Source: Voacanga thouarsii (Eukaryota > Streptophyta > Magnoliopsida > Gentianales > Apocynaceae). From it: a stretch of 64,000 nt of DNA. Below are positions 58,945 through 64,000 of the stretch, piece after piece. Where the stretch lies: assembly GCA_026120185.1 (NCBI GenBank), contig JANUWF010000008.1, positions 2,790,001 through 2,854,000 of the forward strand. The letters run 5' to 3'. Position numbers and translations under genes: made by a program. The notes under the pieces are model-generated. The model was not told where the DNA came from. It searched no databases and saw only the letters and a list, made by a program, of their open reading frames with translations. Numbering within the stretch: the first letter of the stretch is position 1; every line of letters begins with the position of its first letter.

Positions 58945-59270
58945 GCGATTTGATTTCAAATTCAAATTAAAGATGAAAAGGTTAAGGAAAGATATAGCTC
59001 ATGCTGTCTGACGTGATTCTACGAGCGGGTCCTACTTCAGTTGGATTGTTGATACTGTAGACGAGTTTGGATTTTGATTTTAAATTTAAATTAAAGTTGA
59101 AAAGGTTAAGTAAAGAGATGGGACCTACATATCAGATGGAGTTATGTTACTGTAGGAAGATGTGGAGTTTGATTTTAAATTCAAATTAAAGGATAAAGGT
59201 TAAGGAAAGATATGGCCTGTGTTGTTTGACGTGCTTTTGTCATGGGCCCTAGATCTATTGGTGAAGGGTC
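58945..59270 (+). repeat. Three-copy degenerate tandem repeat
   Basis: TTTGATTTTAAATTCAAATT then AAAG...AAAGGTTAAGGAAAGATATGG recurs at about 58950, 59074 and 59169 (spacings about 124 and 95 bp). Confidence 0.8.
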
Positions 59271-59783
59271 CTACACGCACAAGTGAATTCAAATTAAATG
59301 TCATAGTGTATAGAAAATGTGGACGTTGGGAAAATAATAAAACATGTTTTGTTTTATAATCAGCATATCCATTGTAAAGGCCCACCAAACTTCACTTAAA
59401 GGTTTTTTTTATCAGCATATCCTATTTTAAGGAGCACCAATTTGCACTTAGAATTACACTCAACATATTGGGATACAGAAAGTATACAAAAAGTTAAACG
59501 GGTTTTAAAAAGTATAGCGCTAATGTGTCGTAGGATCGAGTTCGAGTTCAATTTGGTTAATGAAGTCCATATTTGATATGATATTGAGAAGTACCAATTT
59601 GGGATTTGAAGCTTAAAGTCAAGACGCCTAATTCAAGACTAGAACCCTAGGTAAACTAGCTACCTAGAACCCAAAATCTAATGAATTAAGCCAACTAAAT
59701 CAACACCAAAACACCCCTAACCCAAGAAGGATCAAGAACAAATAGGATGTGAAGATTTAGGCAACTAATTGAACCCTTAAAAG
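59271..59783. other. Non-coding stretch with a short duplication
   Basis: ATCAGCATATCC...CACCAA occurs twice (59360-59390 and 59412-59440). Otherwise no gene or recognisable element boundary before the LTR of G. Confidence 0.5.
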
Positions 59784-61898
59784 TGTTGGGAATATGACCT
59801 CTTAAGGCTAGTTTTCTGATGAAAATATCGAATATGTTAATAAAAGAATTTATTTGTCGAAAATCGTTTGTGAATTTATTTTCTTTATTTGTGCATATTT
59901 TCGTTTGGAACAGACATTATGTACAAATAAGTGATCTATGTGGATGGAGGTCTTTCACAGTAAGGTATAGATCATGGGTTATTTAAACATATAAACAGTT
60001 GTTCTTAATCGATTGATGAGAATGGGAATATCGTCACGTTTAGGTTATTATATTATGAATTCCAAATGGGGAATGGCTTACCATTAGCTAGTGAGTAGTC
60101 CACTCACTTCATGACATAAGCGTATTTCGAATACGTAGAACAGGACATGTAGTAGTGGTTTCTAAAAAGTAGTATATGGTAAAACCTAGTCTACTACCGC
60201 TACAGCGTGGATTAGTACTCTATGACTTGAGTATGAGTTGGTGGTCTGGTGAAGCTGGAAGCATATACTTTGATATACTATAGTTGAAGTTCTATCGGAG
60301 GGGCAATATACTTGTATGTTAGGTATGTGTGACTAGTTAGTTAAGATGGACTTGTACAAGATAGTTTCTACACTATATCACCCCTTGTGGTTGTCCAGAT
60401 AATCTAAATATCCAAGGCCTTGGGAAACATGACTTGGATGTTTGCTTTAGGGTAGCTCCCTTGGAAAGCAGAAACACTCCAGAAAGTCGTGGATCATTGG
60501 ACTAGAGGCATAAGGATGGTAGATGTCTTTAGAGAGGTATTAGTACACTTCTTCCTCTGTAAATGTACGGCGATGTGTAGAGGGGTATTTTAGTCATTTC
60601 ACTTATAGGTCGAAGACTCTGCTAATGCAGCATTGTCCTTGGGGTCAATATTTCCTTATGGTGATATTAGGAAATATTTAAAATGCAAAATATATCTATT
60701 TATATTGTAGGGGTATTTTGGTCATTTTAGTAGCCAAGGCGATGTGTATTTTTGGTCCTCGGAATAGCCCGTAAATCCTAATTAATTTTTGGGTTGAGAA
60801 GTTGATGTCAGTTGAGAGAGTTTTATTTTATTTGAGAAGTGTAATTTATTATTGGGCTGGAATAAAATAAATGGAGAGAAATTTATTATCTGGTTCAATT
60901 AGTTAATTAATTATTCAGGACTTGGGTCTAGTTTGAATAATTAGAAAATTAACCGGGATTTAAACTAGAAAAAAAATAATTATTACTTAATTATTTATTG
61001 GGTTATTTATTTATTTAAATCCCAAGAAATAAATAATTAATATTTAATTATTTTTTGGTTCATTTGGGTTAATTAATTGTTTACTGGGTTATTTATTTAA
61101 TCCTAAGGAAAATAATTAATGTTTATTATTTTGGCCTTTTCGGGACCAAGAAAAATAATAAATATTATTTTGGCCCAATAGCCTGGACCATAGGATTTTT
61201 TTCGGACACAGTTTAGAAGAGTTTAGGGTGAAGCCGAAATTTATTTTGTAAATAATAGTCAGGTATTAAATCCCAAGAATATTATTTTTTTTCAAAATAA
61301 TTGTTTTTAGTTTCATGACTCTTGGCTTTCTGTGTAGAAAAATAAAATAAAAGGAAAAAGGAAAAATATTTTCTTTTTCCTGGTGACTCTTGGTTCTCTC
61401 GTGCCTTTTCCTCTTCTAGCTTTTAGTTTTGAAACCAAAGGAAGCCAATCGAGAGGACATTTATGTCTCTTGGTTTTCTGGCTTCTGGGTTTGATTCATG
61501 AAGCCACTGCCTATAAATACCAACCGAGGCAGTGAAGGAGAAGCAATTTTTTCTCTGAGAAGTTTTCTTTTCCTTCTACCCATATTCGTTGCTCACCAAA
61601 CAGAAATTATGGCTGGGTCATATTCCGTGAATTAAAAAGCCTAGCATTAAAGTTTTCACCGAAGGAAGAAAGGAAAACAGTGGACGGAAGCTTCACTGGT
61701 ATTCATGGATGCAGTGCACTAGACGGTGAAGAAGAAGGCTGTTCTTGAGCTTCAAGCCATTCAACCATATTCTTCATGTTTTTAAGGCTCTAACAGGTAT
61801 GTTTTCAACCCACCATGCTGTGCCAATGCTCTGATATTCATGTTTTTGTTCTTCCATTTTCATACCCGTATGCATGCTCTATAAATGTCAATCCTTCA
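59784..61898 (+). repeat. Element G 5' LTR
   Basis: TGTTGGGAATATGACC...GTCAATCCTTCA, 2115 bp. The end is fixed by the primer site two bases later. Blocks shared with the C LTR include TCACAGTAAGGTATAGAT and GTGAGTAGTCC. It carries a TATA box at 61512-61519. Confidence 0.85.
61512..61519 (+). promoter_or_regulatory. LTR TATA box of element G
   Basis: TATAAATA in CTGCCTATAAATACCAACC, a good plant TATA context, about 390 bp before the LTR end. Confidence 0.7.
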
Positions 61899-61900
61899 AG

Positions 61901-61917
61901 TGGTATCAGAGCATGAG
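61901..61917 (+). promoter_or_regulatory. Element G primer binding site
   Basis: TGGTATCAGAGCATGAG, matching the initiator tRNA-Met site over the first 12 bases. Confidence 0.92.
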
Positions 61918-63777
61918 TTTGATTGACTTAGGGAGTATGTTAGTTAATAAAAATGGAGAAGAACATTGTTTGGAGCTTAAATATGTGATCCTTCACTGTT
62001 TATGGTATGGGAATAGTTGTCTGCAAATTTTCACAGAGCATTCTGTGAAATTTGGTTTAGTGGATTTGATCGTGTAAACCCAGTTTGAATGGGTATAGGT
62101 GGTTGTAGTTTTGGTTTGGATGAGTTTTGTGAATGAAATATGTCCAAAGAAGCCACTGAAAGTGAAATCGCAGGGAAAACGCAGAAGAAATGGACGCAGA
62201 ATCATTCTGGAGAAGAAAATTACTGTTCTTAAGCCGCCGCTGGAGCCGAGCCGTTTAGCCGAGCCTCCATTGTTCATGTGTCACAAGCCATGCCGATTGA
62301 GCCGATAAGCCAAGTCGTTTCCTGTTGAAATTCAAGCCATTTTCAATTACAAATTTGCAATTGAATTGCGAAGGTCAAGTGGCGGGTTATCTGGCGGAAG
62401 CGCGGGTCAGCAGCAGAGGAGATCTGGTCACGGGTTGCGGGTGTGCTCCATGGGCCAAGGCGCGGGTTGGGCTGCGCACGTGTGTGGCGCAAGCCAGCGG
62501 GCGACCGAGCGCGGGTCAGCGGACTGTTCGGGTGCGGGTTCTAGGGCGGGCGGGTGGCTTCACAGGTCATGGCAGCTGGAGATCTGGTGCGCGCGGTTCA
62601 CCGCCGCCTCGGTGGACTGCAGGCCAAATGGGCTCGAATCCGGTGCGGCCGGTGCAGTGGACCTCCAGTCAAAATTTTTTTTTAATTTTTTTTTATTTGG
62701 GTCCCATACCAGGCAAAGTTAATATTTTTGCAATAGTTTGTATTCTTGAAATATATTTGCATGAAAAATATTAGTAAATGATTTAGGATTAAACAAGATA
62801 ATTAATTAATTAATTAATGTGCTTAATTCTATTATTTGGGTACATAGGTTTAAAAATAGAAAAGCATGAAAACGTTTACTGTTTTCTAGCATGCTATTTA
62901 TTTTGTGTACCTATGTGCACGGTTTCTCAAAGATCAAAGTCTTTGGGAATATTTATACAAGGAAAATATTTTTCTTTAAAAATTAAATGGTTATTTTAAC
63001 TTGAACAAAAATTAATCCTTTGATATTTTCTTAATGGATTTAATCTTTGGCATAGAAAATATGTTGGATTTAGATATTTTTGTAAGTTAAAATAAAGAGC
63101 CATTTTATTTTATTTTGCATAAGAAAAATTGTTTTGTTGAGACCAAAGTCTCGAGAAAATTTTAGTTGGAAAATTTTTGACTTAAATTATTAAGTTTTAA
63201 CTTAAATAAAATTAGTCCATGGATAAATTCTCTCAAAGGATATAATCCTTGGCATTGGGATTTTAATGGATTTGGATATTTTATTTTTTAAGTTAAAGGA
63301 AAACTTAATGAAAATTTCAAAAGGATATTTTTCCAGAAAATTTTAAAAGACTAAGTGAGAGAGGAGTTCCAACGGCCCCACGGCTTCCATCAAGGTCCTC
63401 GTTAGAGATCATGGGTTCCCTCGCGTCACCCTGGTAGTAAACCCGTATAAGATGGGGATATCACAAGGATCTACATCTAATGGAAGGATGTAATTAATAA
63501 CTCGGGACACGTACTATAATCAGCCAGCCCACGTTGGAGGTTATAGTGCGAGGAATGTCCATAGGAAATAGAGAGGAAACGACCATCCCACGATGGAGTT
63601 ATTCTCTAGATCATTACCTAGAAGGGAAATTAATTTGTGGTGGTTATTACATTAGCTTAGGGAACTGTTAATCTTCCAAAGAAGCTATATCAGTTTTCCT
63701 AAGAGCCAAATTAATTTCTGTGCACAAATTTATTTTCACAAATTAAATCCTTTCTTTTATTATTCGATTTTTCGGAA
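61918..63777 (+). other. Element G leader with a GC-rich island
   Basis: A long untranslated-looking leader. At 62380-62650 base composition jumps to about two-thirds G+C, with repeated GCGGGT/GCGCGGGT motifs. Overlapping open frames there (62325-62774, 62366-62722) reflect that composition; no known domain. From 63360 to 63700 the sequence is again of moderate composition and leads to gag. Confidence 0.6.
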
Positions 63778-64000
63778 ATGGTGGGAGGTTCTTTTAGTCC
63801 TTTGGCCGTTATTCTCCGTGAGAATAAGTTAACGGGACCAAACTATAAGAACTAAAAAAGGAACCTGGACATAATACTCATAGCCGTGGAGTATAAGTAT
63901 GTCTTTTACGAGACCTACCCAGAAATCAGGGAAGGTTCCACCGACAATGAGCGAGAGGCAGAGAAGGCATGGAAGAAAGCTAATGAAATAGCAGGTTGCT
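63778..64000 (+). pseudogene. Element G gag, N-terminal part
   Basis: From the ATG at 63778 it reads MVGGSFSPLAVILRENKLTG, PNYKN, a stop (TAA, Trp expected), then KRNLDIILIAVEYKYVFYET and AEKAWKKANEIAGC to the window edge. This is the N-terminus of copia gag (compare 'LKENKLxGPNYxxWKRNLDIVL' in relatives). The single stop probably kills it unless it is read through. The start is the first Met before the conserved region. Confidence 0.85.

Larger units (their letters stand above)
59784..64000 (+). mobile_element. Element G: Ty1/copia, 5' half (continues past the window)
   Basis: 5' LTR, primer site, 1.9 kb leader and the start of gag are present. Its LTR is related to that of C. No 3' end is in the window, so completeness cannot be judged. 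Confidence 0.87.

Noticed and set aside
62325..62774. 149-codon frame in the leader of G as a gene
   Set aside because: Two overlapping frames are open at once because of high GC; no domain, no codon pattern, and it precedes gag within a retroelement leader.

Overview
This is a 64 kb piece of a plant nuclear genome. It is AT-rich and is most likely from a eudicot; nothing in it fixes the genus. The reasons are LTR retrotransposons primed by initiator tRNA-Met, a chloroplast ndhG fragment inside one of them, plant Stowaway, CACTA and hAT transposons, and broken fragments of plant host genes (tau glutathione transferase, PPR protein, HIR/band-7 protein). No intact host gene is visible. The window looks like heterochromatic, nested-repeat DNA.

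Layout. 1-5.4 kb: a Stowaway MITE, three unrelated host-gene fragments within about 2.1 kb, then a CACTA 3' terminus and a decayed retroelement accessory-protein fragment. 5.4-20.5 kb: a Ty3/gypsy chromovirus (element F, minus strand) with a 4.2 kb 3' LTR, chromodomain, integrase, RT-RNase H, protease and gag, an initiator-Met primer site, and the first 750 bp of the other LTR. F was hit by a hAT-type element (10.25-11.14 kb), by a 3.8 kb solo-LTR-like insert (13.94-17.75 kb, element I), and by copia element B. 20.5-28.85 kb: B, a SIRE-like Ty1/copia element on the minus strand whose RT carries a plastid DNA insert (NUPT). At about 28.85 kb B ends abruptly.

28.85-49.5 kb is a nest of at least four layers. 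Copia element C (plus) was split by D, a minus-sense gypsy-type solo LTR. D was split by A, a SIRE-like copia element of 14 kb with both LTRs and a perfect AAATA target duplication, and by a small CACTA-like MITE. A was split by E, a 4.3 kb gypsy-type solo LTR with a perfect TTCTC duplication. 49.5-57.3 kb: copia element H (two LTRs, gag and protease missing) inside another gypsy-type LTR fragment (J). 57.3-59.8 kb: unclassified repeat-like DNA. 59.8-64 kb: copia element G (LTR, primer site, GC-rich leader, start of gag), running off the window.

No two neighbours form a pathway; the relations are those of parasite upon parasite. The most interesting signals are: a tRNA-like A-box/B-box module kept at the same place in the LTRs of D, E and F; the mixed host-gene fragments beside a CACTA end; the plastid insert; the env-position accessory ORF in A and B; and recurrent G-to-A loss of catalytic Asp codons in the copia elements.
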